DNA of 64,000 nt from Bog-473 sp963730395 (GCA_963730395.1 CAVSSK010000007.1:1-64000), one strand, 5' to 3'. Positions 8,209 through 15,807 are shown, counted from the stretch's first letter. Notes: generated from the sequence alone by a model not told the origin. Program-made: numbers and translations.

Positions 8209-9003
8209 TCACGCCCGCCGGGGCAGCGAGGAGGGGGCGGCCCGCTCGAGGGCGGCCCGCAGCACGTCGCCCGCCTGGGGCCGCAGCTCGTGCAGGGGCC
8301 GGTTGCGGTGGATGCGCTCCCCGAGGTCGACCTGGGCCAGGCGGTCAGGCCCGAGGCTCTGGGCCACGTCGATGAGCAGTCCCAGCTCGACGCCGTAACC
8401 CGGCGCGAAGCCGAGCTTCTCGAAGACCCAGCGGTGGGCGGCCGTCTCGCCGGCCAGCGGCTGGCGCACCCAGGAGAGCTCGGGGAAGAGCAGCTCGAGC
8501 ACGGGCCGGGCGACGAGCTCGGTGACCCGGCCGCCGCCGGTCGGCTCGCCGTGCAGCGGGCGGGTGTAGAAGCCCTTGACCAGCGCCACGTGCTCCCTGG
8601 TGAGCAGCGGCCCGAGCAACCCCGTGACGAAGGCCGGGTTGGTGTTGGCCACATCGGCGTCGAGGAAGACGACGATGTCGCCGGTGGAGGCCCCGAGCGC
8701 AGCGCCCATGGCCTGGCCCTTGCCCCCGGCGCCGCCCGGACCGGCCACGACCCGGGCCCCGGCGTCCCGGGCCTGTTCGGCCGTGTCGTCGCGGGACCCG
8801 TCGTCGAGCACGATCACCTCGTCGACCAGGCCGCTCCCTCCGTGGGAGGAGAGGAAGGGCTGGACGACGGCCCGCACGACCGAGCCCACGGTCGAGCCCT
8901 CGTCCCGGGCCGGGATGCACACCGACACGGACCGCCCGGTGCGAGCCTTGGCCTCGAGGACCAGGTTGGTGGGGAAGTCGCCGTGGTGGAAGGTGTGCGC
9001 CAC
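8209..9003 (-). CDS. gpgS: Glucosyl-3-phosphoglycerate synthase (GT81)
   Basis: 264 residues with a GT-A fold. SVCIPARDEGSTVGSVV and EVIVLDDGSRDDTAEQA bind the nucleotide sugar, VFLDADVANTNP carries the metal-binding DxD-like motif, and VKGFYTRPL, QPLAGETAAHRWVFEK and GYGVELGLLID are signatures of GpgS. The enzyme transfers glucose from a nucleotide sugar to D-3-phosphoglycerate, the first step to glucosylglycerate and methylglucose polysaccharides. No GpgP phosphatase is in the window. Together with otsA downstream it suggests osmolyte synthesis. The divergent 156 bp region to thrC contains the SAM riboswitch on the other strand. Confidence 0.88.
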   Translation of the reverse strand: MAHTFHHGDFPTNLVLEAKARTGRSVSVCIPARDEGSTVGSVVRAVVQPFLSSHGGSGLVDEVIVLDDGSRDDTAEQARDAGARVVAGPGGAGGKGQAMGAALGASTGDIVVFLDADVANTNPAFVTGLLGPLLTREHVALVKGFYTRPLHGEPTGGGRVTELVARPVLELLFPELSWVRQPLAGETAAHRWVFEKLGFAPGYGVELGLLIDVAQSLGPDRLAQVDLGERIHRNRPLHELRPQAGDVLRAALERAAPSSLPRRA

Positions 9004-9030
9004 GCCTCCGATTCAAGCAGCCCGGCTGCG

Positions 9031-9060
9031 TTGAGGCGGCCGGGCTGGACAGGCTACGAT
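9031..9060 (+). promoter_or_regulatory. Promoter of riboswitch-thrC transcript
   Basis: A -35-like TTGAGG (9031-9036) is separated by 18 bp from a -10 TACGAT (9055-9060). The predicted start, about 9067, falls exactly at the 5' edge of the riboswitch. Confidence 0.5.
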
Positions 9061-9062
9061 GG

Positions 9063-9156
9063 CCACCATCATCCAGAGCGACTGAGGGACGGGCCCGTTG
9101 ACGTCGCGGCAACCAGTGCGAAGCACCTGGTGCCAATGCCCGACCGATGAGGAGGA
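9063..9156 (+). ncRNA. SAM riboswitch (S-box type) controlling thrC
   Basis: The leader reads in order: P1 5' strand TCATC (9069-9073), CAGAG, P2 GCGAC (9078-9082), the kink-turn/core GAGGGACGGGCCCGTTGA, P2' GTCGC (9103-9107), GGCAACC, a P3 hairpin GTGC-GAA-GCAC, the junction GGTGCCAATGCCC (9129-9141), and P1' GATGA (9146-9150). These are the invariant blocks of S-box RNAs, aligned with well-known SAM-I aptamers. P4 is nearly absent, as in SAM-I/IV variants. P1' runs directly into the GAGGAGG ribosome site of thrC, so SAM binding would sequester it: translational OFF control. Confidence 0.85.
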
Positions 9157-9159
9157 CCG

Positions 9160-10410
9160 ATGGTCGATTTCGTCACTGGGTTGCGTTGCCGTGAGTGTCA
9201 GCGCGCCTTCCCCGCCGAGGCCCTGCACGTCTGCGACTACTGCTTCGGGCCGCTCGAGGTGGCCTACGACTACGAGCGCATCGCGGCGGCGGTCAGCCGG
9301 GAGCGCATCGAGGCGGGCCCCCGCTCCATCTGGCGCTACCGCGACCTGCTGCCGGTCGACGACGAGAGACCGGTCGACCTCGGCGCCGGCTTCACCCCTC
9401 TGGTGCGGGCCGATCGCCTCGCCGCCGAGCTGGGCCTCGGCGAGCTGTGGATCAAGGACGACACCGCCAACCCCACCGGCTCCTTCAAGGACCGCGTGGT
9501 CTCGGTGGCCCTCACCAAGGCGCGCCAGCTCGGCTTCAAGGTGGCGGCCTGCGCCTCGACGGGCAACCTGGCCAACTCCGTGGCCGCCCACGCGGCGCGG
9601 GCCGGCATGGACTCGGTCGTCCTCATCCCCCACGACCTCGAGTCGGCCAAGGTCACGATGACGACCGTCTACGGCGGAACGGTCGTCGCCGTCGAGGGGA
9701 CCTACGACGACGTGAACCGCCTGTGCGCCGAGCTGACGAGCGAGCGTCCCAGCTGGGCTTTCGTCAACGTCAACGTGCGCACCTACTACGCCGAGGGCTC
9801 CAAGACGCTGGCCTTCGAGATCGCCGAGCAGCTCGGATGGCAGGCACCCGACCACGTCGTGGTCCCCATCGGGTCGGGCAGCCAGCTCACCAAGGTGGCG
9901 AAGGGGTTCGCCGAGCTCGGCAAGGTGGGGTTGCTGCCCACCGAGCCCGCCGTCCGGGTCTCGGGGGCCCAGGCCGAGGGGTGCTCGCCGGTGGCGAGGG
10001 CCTTCTTGGACGGGTCCGACGCCATCCGCCCGGTCAAGCCCGACACCATCGCCAAGTCGCTGGCCATCGGCAACCCGGCCGACGGCTGGTACGCCCTCGA
10101 GGTGATGCGGCGCTCGGGGGGCTCGTGCGCCGCGGTGACCGACGCCGAGGTGGTCGAGGCGATCGGGCTGCTGGCCCGGACCGAGGGCATCTTCGCCGAG
10201 ACCGCCGGCGGGGTCACCATCGCCACGCTGGGCAAGCTGGCCGCGTCGGGCGCCATCCGCCGCGACGAGCGGGTGGTGGCCCTGGTCACGGGGCACGGCC
10301 TCAAGACCGTGGAGGCGCTGACCGGCAGCCCGGGCGCCGTCCCCACGGCGACGATCGCCCCCACCCTGGCCGCCTTCGACGCCGCCGTGGCCGAGGAGAC
10401 GGGCCGATGA
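9160..10410 (+). CDS. thrC: Threonine synthase
   Basis: PLP enzyme that converts O-phosphohomoserine to threonine. 416 residues. The N-terminus has a zinc-ribbon-like LRCRECQRAF...CDYCFGPLE. The PLP lysine is in NPTGSFKDR (about residue 113), followed by CASTGNLANSVAAHAARAG, the phosphate-binding loop PIGSGSQLTKV and the C-terminal TAGGVTIATL. ATG 9160 follows GAGGAGG at optimal spacing, within the P1 region of the SAM riboswitch. The stop overlaps the start of the sulfur-carrier gene by ATGA. SAM control of this branch-point enzyme would tune homoserine use between threonine and methionine. Confidence 0.92.
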   Translation: MVDFVTGLRCRECQRAFPAEALHVCDYCFGPLEVAYDYERIAAAVSRERIEAGPRSIWRYRDLLPVDDERPVDLGAGFTPLVRADRLAAELGLGELWIKDDTANPTGSFKDRVVSVALTKARQLGFKVAACASTGNLANSVAAHAARAGMDSVVLIPHDLESAKVTMTTVYGGTVVAVEGTYDDVNRLCAELTSERPSWAFVNVNVRTYYAEGSKTLAFEIAEQLGWQAPDHVVVPIGSGSQLTKVAKGFAELGKVGLLPTEPAVRVSGAQAEGCSPVARAFLDGSDAIRPVKPDTIAKSLAIGNPADGWYALEVMRRSGGSCAAVTDAEVVEAIGLLARTEGIFAETAGGVTIATLGKLAASGAIRRDERVVALVTGHGLKTVEALTGSPGAVPTATIAPTLAAFDAAVAEETGR

Positions 10411-10682
10411 GCCTCACCGTCCGCATCCCCACCCAGCTGCGCACCCTCACCGGCGGGGCGGGCGAGGTCGAGGTGGAGGGGGCCACGGTGGGCGAGGCCC
10501 TCAAGGCCCTCGACGCCGCCCACCCGGGCCTGGCCGACCGCCTCTTCGACGAGTCGGGCGCCCTGCGGCGCTTCGTCAACGTCTTCCTCGCCGACGAGGA
10601 CGTCCGCTTCCTCGACGGCCTGGCGACGCCCGTGACGCCGGGCCAGACGCTCTCCATCGTGCCCGCCGTCGCCGGGGGCTGA
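10407..10682 (+). CDS. CysO/MoaD-like ubiquitin-fold sulfur carrier
   Basis: 91 residues with a beta-grasp fold and the C-terminal diglycine (VAGG) used for adenylation and thiocarboxylation. The segment RRFVNVFLADEDVRFLDGLATPV closely follows the pattern of mycobacterial CysO, the sulfur donor for the cysteine synthase CysM, rather than molybdopterin MoaD. Here it is fused by ATGA overlap to thrC, whose product is a PLP enzyme of the same fold type as CysM. I infer a sulfur carrier for amino-acid biosynthesis; a molybdopterin or thiamin role cannot be excluded. No Mec metalloprotease or MoeB-type activator lies nearby. Confidence 0.8.
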   Translation: MSLTVRIPTQLRTLTGGAGEVEVEGATVGEALKALDAAHPGLADRLFDESGALRRFVNVFLADEDVRFLDGLATPVTPGQTLSIVPAVAGG

Positions 10683-10701
10683 GGCCCCGGTCGCCGGCCG
10701 G

Positions 10702-10731
10702 CTCGGCTCCGCCCTTGCGCGCGGAGCCGAG
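10702..10731. terminator. Hairpin after thrC-cysO
   Basis: CTCGGCTCCGC (10702-10712) and GCGGAGCCGAG (10721-10731) form a perfect 11-bp stem with an 8-nt loop, 20 nt after the cysO stop. There is no long T tract, as usual in high-GC actinobacteria. It separates the thrC operon from groEL. Confidence 0.65.
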
Positions 10732-10744
10732 AGGTGGTTTCCTG

Positions 10745-10771
10745 TTAGCACTCACATGACGAGAGTGCTAA
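10745..10771. promoter_or_regulatory. CIRCE operator (HrcA binding site)
   Basis: TTAGCACTC (10745-10753), a 9-nt spacer and GAGTGCTAA (10763-10771) match the CIRCE consensus perfectly. HrcA binds here and represses groEL, with relief under heat shock. It ends 2 nt before the groEL ribosome site GGAGG (10773-10777). Confidence 0.97.
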
Positions 10772-10787
10772 CGGAGGTTTGACCCAG

Positions 10788-12410
10788 ATGGCCAAGATCA
10801 TCGCCTTCCAGGAGGAAGCCCGCCGCGGCCTGGAGACCGGCATGAACAAGCTGGCGGACGCAGTCCGTGTCACCCTCGGCCCCAAGGGCCGCAATGTGGT
10901 GCTCGACAAGAAGTGGGGCGCCCCGACGATCACGAACGACGGCGTCTCCATCGCAAAGGAGATCGATCTCGAGGACCCCTTCGAGAAGATCGGTGCCGAG
11001 CTGGTCAAGGAAGTGGCCAAGAAGACCGACGACGTCGCCGGTGACGGCACCACCACGGCCACCGTCCTGGCCTGGGCCATGGTCCACGAGGGCCTGCGCA
11101 ACGTGGCGGCCGGGGCCAACCCGATGTCGCTCAAGCGCGGGATCGAGGCTGCCGTGGAGACGGCGGTCGGCTCCATCCACGGCATCGCCAAGGAGACCGA
11201 GTCCAAGGCCCAGATCGCCCAGGTGGCGTCCATCTCGGCTGCCGACACCGAGATCGGCGAGATGATCTCCGAGGCCATCGACAAGGTCGGCCGCGACGGC
11301 GTCATCACGGTCGAGGAGTCCCAGACCTTCGGCATGGACATGGACCTCGTGGAGGGCATGCGCTTCGACAAGGGCTACATCGCGCCCTACTTCGTGACCG
11401 ACCCCGAGCGGATGGAGACCGTCCTCGAGGACGCCCAGATCCTCCTGGTGGCCTCCAAGATCACCGCGGTGCGCGACCTGCTGCCGGTGCTCGAGAAGGT
11501 GATGCAGAGCGGCAAGCCGCTCCTGATCATCGCCGAGGACGTCGAGGGCGAGGCGTTGGCCACGCTCGTGGTCAACAAGATCCGCGGCACCTTCCGCTCG
11601 GTGGCCGTCAAGGCGCCCGGCTTCGGCGAGCGCCGCAAGGCCATGCTCCAGGACATCGCCATCCTCACCGGCGGCCAGGTGGTCACCGAGGAGGTGGGCC
11701 TGAAGCTCGAGAACGTGACCCTCGACCTGCTGGGCACCGCCCGCAAGGTCGTCGTCACCAAGGACGAGACCACGGTCATCGAGGGTGGGGGCAACGAGAC
11801 CGACATCAAGGGCCGCATCAACCAGATCAAGGCCGAGATCGAGAACACCGACTCGGACTACGACCGGGAGAAGCTCCAGGAGCGCCTCGCCAAGCTGTCC
11901 GGTGGCGTGGCCGTGATCAAGGTCGGCGCCGCCACCGAGGTCGAGCTCAAGGAGAAGAAGCACCGGATCGAGGATGCCGTCTCGACGACCAAGGCCGCCA
12001 TCGAGGAGGGCGTGGTCCCCGGCGGCGGCGTCGCCCTGCTGCGGGCCCAGACCGCGATCCTCGAGGCCGCCGAGAAGCTGGACGGCGACGAGTCGACCGG
12101 GGCCCGCATCGTGGCCCGGGCCGTGGAGGAGCCGCTCAAGCAGATCGCCGTCAACGCCGGCCTCGAGGGTGGGGTCGTCGTCGAGAAGGTGCGCAACCTC
12201 AAGGGTGCCCACGGCCTCAACGCCGCCACCGGCGAGTACACGGACCTCTTCAAGGACGGCGTGATCGACGCCGCCAAGGTGACCCGCTCGGCGCTGCAGA
12301 ACGCGGCGTCCATCGCGGCGCTGTTCCTGACCACCGAGGCCGTCATCGTCGACAAGCCCGAGGAAGACGCAGGTGGCATGCCCGGTGGCGGCATGGACGA
12401 CCACTTCTAA
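10788..12410 (+). CDS. groEL: 60-kDa chaperonin GroEL
   Basis: 540 residues with the canonical sequence MAKIIAFQEEARRG, VRVTLGPKGRNVVLDKKWG, TNDGVSIAKEI, the ATP-site AGDGTTTATVLA and the C-terminal glycine/methionine tail GGMPGGGMDDHF. ATG 10788 is preferred over the in-frame TTG 10779 because GGAGG (10773-10777) lies 10 nt upstream of it. It forms the double-ring folding chamber in the cytosol. No groES is adjacent, so this is the solo copy type found in actinobacteria that carry groES elsewhere. Regulated by the perfect CIRCE element directly upstream. Confidence 0.97.
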   Translation: MAKIIAFQEEARRGLETGMNKLADAVRVTLGPKGRNVVLDKKWGAPTITNDGVSIAKEIDLEDPFEKIGAELVKEVAKKTDDVAGDGTTTATVLAWAMVHEGLRNVAAGANPMSLKRGIEAAVETAVGSIHGIAKETESKAQIAQVASISAADTEIGEMISEAIDKVGRDGVITVEESQTFGMDMDLVEGMRFDKGYIAPYFVTDPERMETVLEDAQILLVASKITAVRDLLPVLEKVMQSGKPLLIIAEDVEGEALATLVVNKIRGTFRSVAVKAPGFGERRKAMLQDIAILTGGQVVTEEVGLKLENVTLDLLGTARKVVVTKDETTVIEGGGNETDIKGRINQIKAEIENTDSDYDREKLQERLAKLSGGVAVIKVGAATEVELKEKKHRIEDAVSTTKAAIEEGVVPGGGVALLRAQTAILEAAEKLDGDESTGARIVARAVEEPLKQIAVNAGLEGGVVVEKVRNLKGAHGLNAATGEYTDLFKDGVIDAAKVTRSALQNAASIAALFLTTEAVIVDKPEEDAGGMPGGGMDDHF

Positions 12411-12465
12411 GTCGAGGTCATCCGTCGGGACCACGCTGACATCGACGTGAACTTGAGGTGAACGG

Positions 12466-12515
12466 GGGGTGATTGTCACCCCGATGCCACGGCGCTGCAA
12501 CAGCGCAGGGTGACA
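12466..12515 (+). other. Competing hairpins downstream of groEL
   Basis: TCACCCC (12476-12482) can pair with GGGGTGA (12466-12472), or the overlapping TGTCACCC (12474-12481) can pair with GGGTGACA (12508-12515), enclosing a second hairpin GCGCTG-CAA-CAGCGC (12492-12506). The two folds exclude each other. Confidence 0.5.
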
Positions 12516-12547
12516 CTGGGGCTGCCTCACCCCCAACCGAGGCTGAA

Positions 12548-12579
12548 CACTGCGCCCGGCCGTTCGGCCGGGCGCAGTG
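12548..12579 (+). terminator. Strong hairpin terminator of groEL
   Basis: CACTGCGCCCGGCC (12548-12561) and GGCCGGGCGCAGTG (12566-12579) form a perfect 14-bp stem closed by GTTC, followed by CATTCT. It stands between groEL and the hemQ promoter. Confidence 0.8.
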
Positions 12580-12619
12580 CATTCTCCGGGGCTGGTGCCC
12601 CCGTGCCCTGGGCGCTCCC

Positions 12620-12625
12620 TACACT
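12620..12625 (+). promoter_or_regulatory. -10 box of hemQ (leaderless)
   Basis: TACACT ends 6 nt before GTG 12632, so transcription should start at or next to the start codon. No ribosome site precedes the GTG. Confidence 0.55.
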
Positions 12626-12631
12626 GGCGGC

Positions 12632-13306
12632 GTGGCCCTGACCCCGACGACAGGCTGGGGGGTCCTGCACCTCTTCTGCCGGCTGACGACCGCATTCGAC
12701 GCCAACGCCCTCCGCAAGGCGGTGAGCGCCGCCGAGGCGGACGGCTATCAGGTGGTCCCGGTGGCCCTGCTGGGGCACAAGGCCGACCTCGGGCTCATGG
12801 CGCTCGGTCCCGACGTGTGGCGGCTGCGCAGGCTCCAGACCGAGATCTGCGACGCCGGACTGATCCCCGCCCAGTCCTATGTCTCGCTGACCGAGATCTC
12901 CGAGTACGCCGCCGGGATCCCCGACGCCATGCGTGAGGCCCGCCTCTTCCCGCAGCTGCCTCCCGAGGGCAAGGCGGCCTTCTGCTTCTACCCGATGAGC
13001 AAGCGCCGGGGCGAGGGCCAGAACTGGTACGCGCTCGATTTCGAAGCCCGCAAGGAGCTGATGATGGGCCACGGCAAGGTGGGCCGGACCTTCCACGGGC
13101 GCGTGCTCCAGGTCATCACGGGCTCCGCCGGGCTCGACGACTACGAGTGGGGCGTGACGCTCTTCGGCACCCACCCCGACGACCTCAAGGACTGCGTCTA
13201 CGAGATGCGCTTCGACGAGGCCTCCGCTCTCTACGCAGAGTTCGGCCCCTTCTACGCCGGCATGGTGGGCACGCTCGACGAGGTGCTGACCGCCCTGACC
13301 GCGTGA
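12632..13306 (+). CDS. hemQ: Coproheme decarboxylase / HemQ (chlorite-dismutase fold)
   Basis: 224 residues of the chlorite-dismutase-like superfamily. The N-terminal GWGVLHLFCRL, central YPMSKRRG and MGHGKVGRTFHGRV, and C-terminal WGVTLFGTHPDDLKDCVYEMRFDEASALYAEFGPFYAG segments (given here as separate family blocks) are typical of actinobacterial HemQ. It removes two propionate carboxyls from coproheme III to give haem b, the last step of the coproporphyrin-dependent pathway. Start GTG 12632 fits the upstream -10 box. The stop overlaps the start of larE (GTGA), so haem and nickel-pincer genes share a transcript. Confidence 0.88.
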   Translation: MALTPTTGWGVLHLFCRLTTAFDANALRKAVSAAEADGYQVVPVALLGHKADLGLMALGPDVWRLRRLQTEICDAGLIPAQSYVSLTEISEYAAGIPDAMREARLFPQLPPEGKAAFCFYPMSKRRGEGQNWYALDFEARKELMMGHGKVGRTFHGRVLQVITGSAGLDDYEWGVTLFGTHPDDLKDCVYEMRFDEASALYAEFGPFYAGMVGTLDEVLTALTA

Positions 13307-14128
13307 CGGCCTCCCTCGAGGGCCTGCGCGACGAGCTGCTCGGGCTCGGACGCGTCGTCGTCGCGTTCAGCGGCGGCGCCGACTCCTCGCTGCTGGCGAA
13401 GGTGGCGCAGGACACCCTGGGCCGCCCGGCGGTGCTGTGCGCCACGGCGCTCTCGCCATCGCTGGCCGGTGCCGAGGAGAAGGAGTGCCGCTCCCTGGCC
13501 GACGAGTGGGACCTGCGCTGGATGGGCGTGCCGACCTCCGAGATGGAGGACGCCGCCTACGTCGCCAACGGGCCGGACCGCTGCGCCCGCTGCAAGACGG
13601 CGCTCATGACCGCACTCGGGCCGTTGGCTGCGGCCGAGGGTGCGACGGTGGTGCTGGGGGTCAACGTCAGTGACCTGGGCGACCACCGACCCGGCCAGGC
13701 GGCCGCCGCGGCCGCCGGCGCCCGGTTCCCGCTGGTCGATGCCGGGTTCACCAAGGACGACATCCGGCGCTGGTCGCGCGCGCTGGGCCTCCGCACCTGG
13801 GACAAGCCGGCCGCCGCCTGCCTCGCCTCCCGACTGCCCTATGGCACGCCGGTCACGCTCGGCCGGCTGGCCGCGGTCGAGGCGGCCGAGGCCGCGTTGC
13901 ACGCCCTCGGCCTCGGGCAGCTGCGCGTGCGTCACCACGGTGACGCCGCCCGCCTCGAAGTCGAGCCCGACGCGCTCGAGCATGGTGGTCGCCCGCCGGG
14001 CCGAGGTCGTCGCTGCGGTGCGCGCCGCGGGCTTCACGTACGTCTCGCTGGACCTGGAAGGCTTCCGGTCGGGGAGCCTCAACCGCGCGCTGGAGCACGC
14101 GGAAGGGGCCGAGGAGGAGGAAGCATGA
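13303..14128 (+). CDS. larE: ATP-dependent sacrificial sulfur transferase LarE (one frame break near 13980)
   Basis: PP-loop ATP pyrophosphatase. SGGADSSLLAKVAQ (13370-13410) is the PP motif; RCARCKTAL and the motif CLASRLPYGTP hold the Cys that LarE family members sacrifice as sulfur donor to the nickel-pincer nucleotide precursor. Start GTG 13303 overlaps the hemQ stop. After DALE (about 13980) the frame moves by one extra base to MVVARRAEVVAAVRAAGFTYV and ends in an ATGA overlap with the NIL-domain gene. About 275 residues when repaired, the normal length. Partner genes larB and larC lie 15 kb away; larA is not in the window. Confidence 0.88.
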
Positions 14129-14370
14129 GCCAGGTCCGCGTGAAGGTGAAGCTGACGTTCCCCGAGTCGGAGGTGCGGCGCGCCGTGCTCGCCACCATGG
14201 TGCGCCAATTCGACGTCGAGCCCAACATCCGCCGGGCCGACGTCGAGGAGCACCGCGGCTGGATCGTGTGCGAGGTCGACGGGGAAGCGGGCCAGGTCGA
14301 CGCGGCCCTGGACTGGCTGCGCGCCGAGGGGATCACGGTGGACCTGCTGGGGGACGTCCTCGAGGGCTGA
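14125..14370 (+). CDS. NIL-domain protein
   Basis: 81 residues forming one NIL domain (VKLTFPESEVRRAVLATM, FDVEPNIRRADVEEHRGW, LDWLRAEGITVDLL), the ferredoxin-like domain found at the C-terminus of MetN importers and beside Fe-S proteins. Here it is free-standing. It starts by ATGA overlap with larE, third gene of the hemQ operon. A ligand-binding or scaffold role in cofactor or sulfur metabolism is possible; the actual ligand is unknown. Confidence 0.8.
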   Translation: MSQVRVKVKLTFPESEVRRAVLATMVRQFDVEPNIRRADVEEHRGWIVCEVDGEAGQVDAALDWLRAEGITVDLLGDVLEG

Positions 14371-14400
14371 CCGCGCCCTCACGCTGACCGCAGGCCGGGA

Positions 14401-14589
14401 TCAGGGCTGCTCGGGGCTGCGGGGCACCTGCCACCCGGCCGAGGAGACCTGGCGCGGCTCGTAGAAGACGCAGCCGTCGGGGCAGGAGAACGGCAGCGGC
14501 TCGTTGGCGTCCACCTTGCAACGCTCGAGCCGGTCCCCGCGAGCCGTTGTCCGCATCACGTAGTGGCGGCAATCCTCGTTGACGGGCAC
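14401..14589 (-). CDS. Small cysteine-rich conserved protein (62 aa)
   Basis: Starts at GTG 14589. Contains four Cys in the order DCRHY, RCKVD, FSCPDGCVFYEP, with an aromatic/charged framework that looks conserved rather than random. The spacing suggests binding of zinc or an Fe-S cluster. It is transcribed toward the hemQ-larE-NIL operon and away from the Nudix gene. I know similar small ORFs of unknown function in actinobacteria but no assigned role. Confidence 0.6.
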   Translation of the reverse strand: MPVNEDCRHYVMRTTARGDRLERCKVDANEPLPFSCPDGCVFYEPRQVSSAGWQVPRSPEQP

Positions 14590-14634
14590 GCCCCATTCTG
14601 GCGCAGACGGCAGGCCGCGGTAGCGTCACCGCTC

Positions 14635-15345
14635 GTGGACCCCACCGACGACCGCGACGTCCCCCTCAAGACGCTCCTGCGCTGGAGCGAGGCGCTCGCA
14701 GCCATCGCGCGCACCGGCCTGGGGTTCACCGAGAGCCTCTACGAGCGGGAGCGCTTCGAGGAGATCCTCAAGGTGGCCGGCGACATCAGGGCGCAGGCCG
14801 ACGGGGCGGGTGACGACCCCGACCACGCCGGCGGCCTGGTGCAGGAGTGGATGGACACCGTGGGCAAGGGCGTCCCGGGCTACGTGACACCCAAGGTCGC
14901 AGTGGGCGCCGCTGTCGGCAACGACCGGGGCGAGCTACTGCTGATTCAGCGGGCCGACTCGGGCATCTGGCTCTACCCGACCGGCTGGTGCGACGTCGGG
15001 TACTCGGCCGCCGAGGTGGTGGTGAAGGAGGTCGAGGAGGAGACCGGCATCATCGTCGAGCCGGTGCGCCTCATCGCGGTCCTCGACGGCCTGCGCCTGG
15101 GCTTCACGCGGGTGCCCCTGTACTCGCTGCTCTTCTACTGCCGCGCCGTGGGCGGAGAGATCTCCCCCCACCCGCTCGAGACCCGCGACGTCGGCTGGTT
15201 CACCCGCGACACGCTGCCCCAGCCGCTCGTGGGCTCCGACCGTTGGGGCGAGCACGTCTTCGCGGCGATCAACGGTGAGCGGCGCGATGTCCTCTACGAC
15301 AGCGTGCGCCAGCCGATGTGGCGGGGCGACTCGGCGACGTCGTGA
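14635..15345 (+). CDS. Nudix hydrolase with N-terminal Nudix_N-type domain
   Basis: 236 residues. The N-terminal helical part (ALAAIARTGLGFTESLYERERFEEILKVA region) matches the small domain preceding some nucleoside-diphosphate-X hydrolases. The Nudix box is GYSAAEVVVKEVEEETGI, with Lys replacing the usual Arg of REUXEE; the Glu cluster that binds Mg is intact. Substrate unknown, probably a nucleotide sugar or related diphosphate. GTG 14635 follows a TAGCGT -10-like box by 8 nt, so the mRNA may be leaderless. Stop and next start overlap by GTGA. Confidence 0.8.
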   Translation: MDPTDDRDVPLKTLLRWSEALAAIARTGLGFTESLYERERFEEILKVAGDIRAQADGAGDDPDHAGGLVQEWMDTVGKGVPGYVTPKVAVGAAVGNDRGELLLIQRADSGIWLYPTGWCDVGYSAAEVVVKEVEEETGIIVEPVRLIAVLDGLRLGFTRVPLYSLLFYCRAVGGEISPHPLETRDVGWFTRDTLPQPLVGSDRWGEHVFAAINGERRDVLYDSVRQPMWRGDSATS

Positions 15346-15785
15346 TCTCCGTCCAGGTTGCCGAGTCGGTCGACGACGAGCTGTGTGTGGCGCTCGCCGC
15401 GCTCGTGCCCCAGCTCTCCACCTCCTCGCCACCGCCCACCCCCGCCGAACTCGAGCGCATCGTCGCCGAGTCCGCCACCACGCTGTTGGTCGCGCGCGAC
15501 GACGACCGCATCGTGGGCATGCTCACCCTGGCCGTCTTCCGGATCCCGACGGGCGTGCGGGCGTGGATCGAGGACGTCGTGGTCGACGACGCGGCCCGCG
15601 GCGCCGGAGTCGCCGGGGCTCTGGTGGAGGCCGCGCTCCAGCAGTCCTCCCGGCTCGGGGCGCGCACCGTCGACCTGACGTCACGCCCCGACCGCGAGGC
15701 GGCCAACCGGCTCTACCTGCGCCTGGGCTTCGAGGCCCGCCGGACGAACGTCTACCGCAGGACGCTGGAGGCACCCGCCGACTGA
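15342..15785 (+). CDS. GNAT-family N-acetyltransferase
   Basis: 147 residues with the GNAT core: LLVARDDDRIVGMLTLAVF (beta-hairpin), WIEDVVVDDAARGAGVAGALVEAAL (acetyl-CoA pyrophosphate loop of R/Q-x-x-G-x-G/A type) and DREAANRLYLRLGFEARRTNVYRR at the C-terminus. Substrate not predictable. Translationally coupled to the Nudix gene. It is convergent with the secreted repeat-protein gene, with only 22 bp between the stops. Confidence 0.85.
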   Translation: MISVQVAESVDDELCVALAALVPQLSTSSPPPTPAELERIVAESATTLLVARDDDRIVGMLTLAVFRIPTGVRAWIEDVVVDDAARGAGVAGALVEAALQQSSRLGARTVDLTSRPDREAANRLYLRLGFEARRTNVYRRTLEAPAD

Positions 15786-15807
15786 CCGGCCGGTCGGTGC
15801 GGGTCGC

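Noticed and set aside
6795..8654. 619-residue frame for the trehalose synthase
   Set aside because: The first 151 residues are the antisense-frame shadow of gpgS; the family N-terminus begins at GTG 8201.
10702..10731. Heat-shock operator other than CIRCE
   Set aside because: The stem is GC-rich with a terminator position after cysO and no match to HspR or HAIR motifs.
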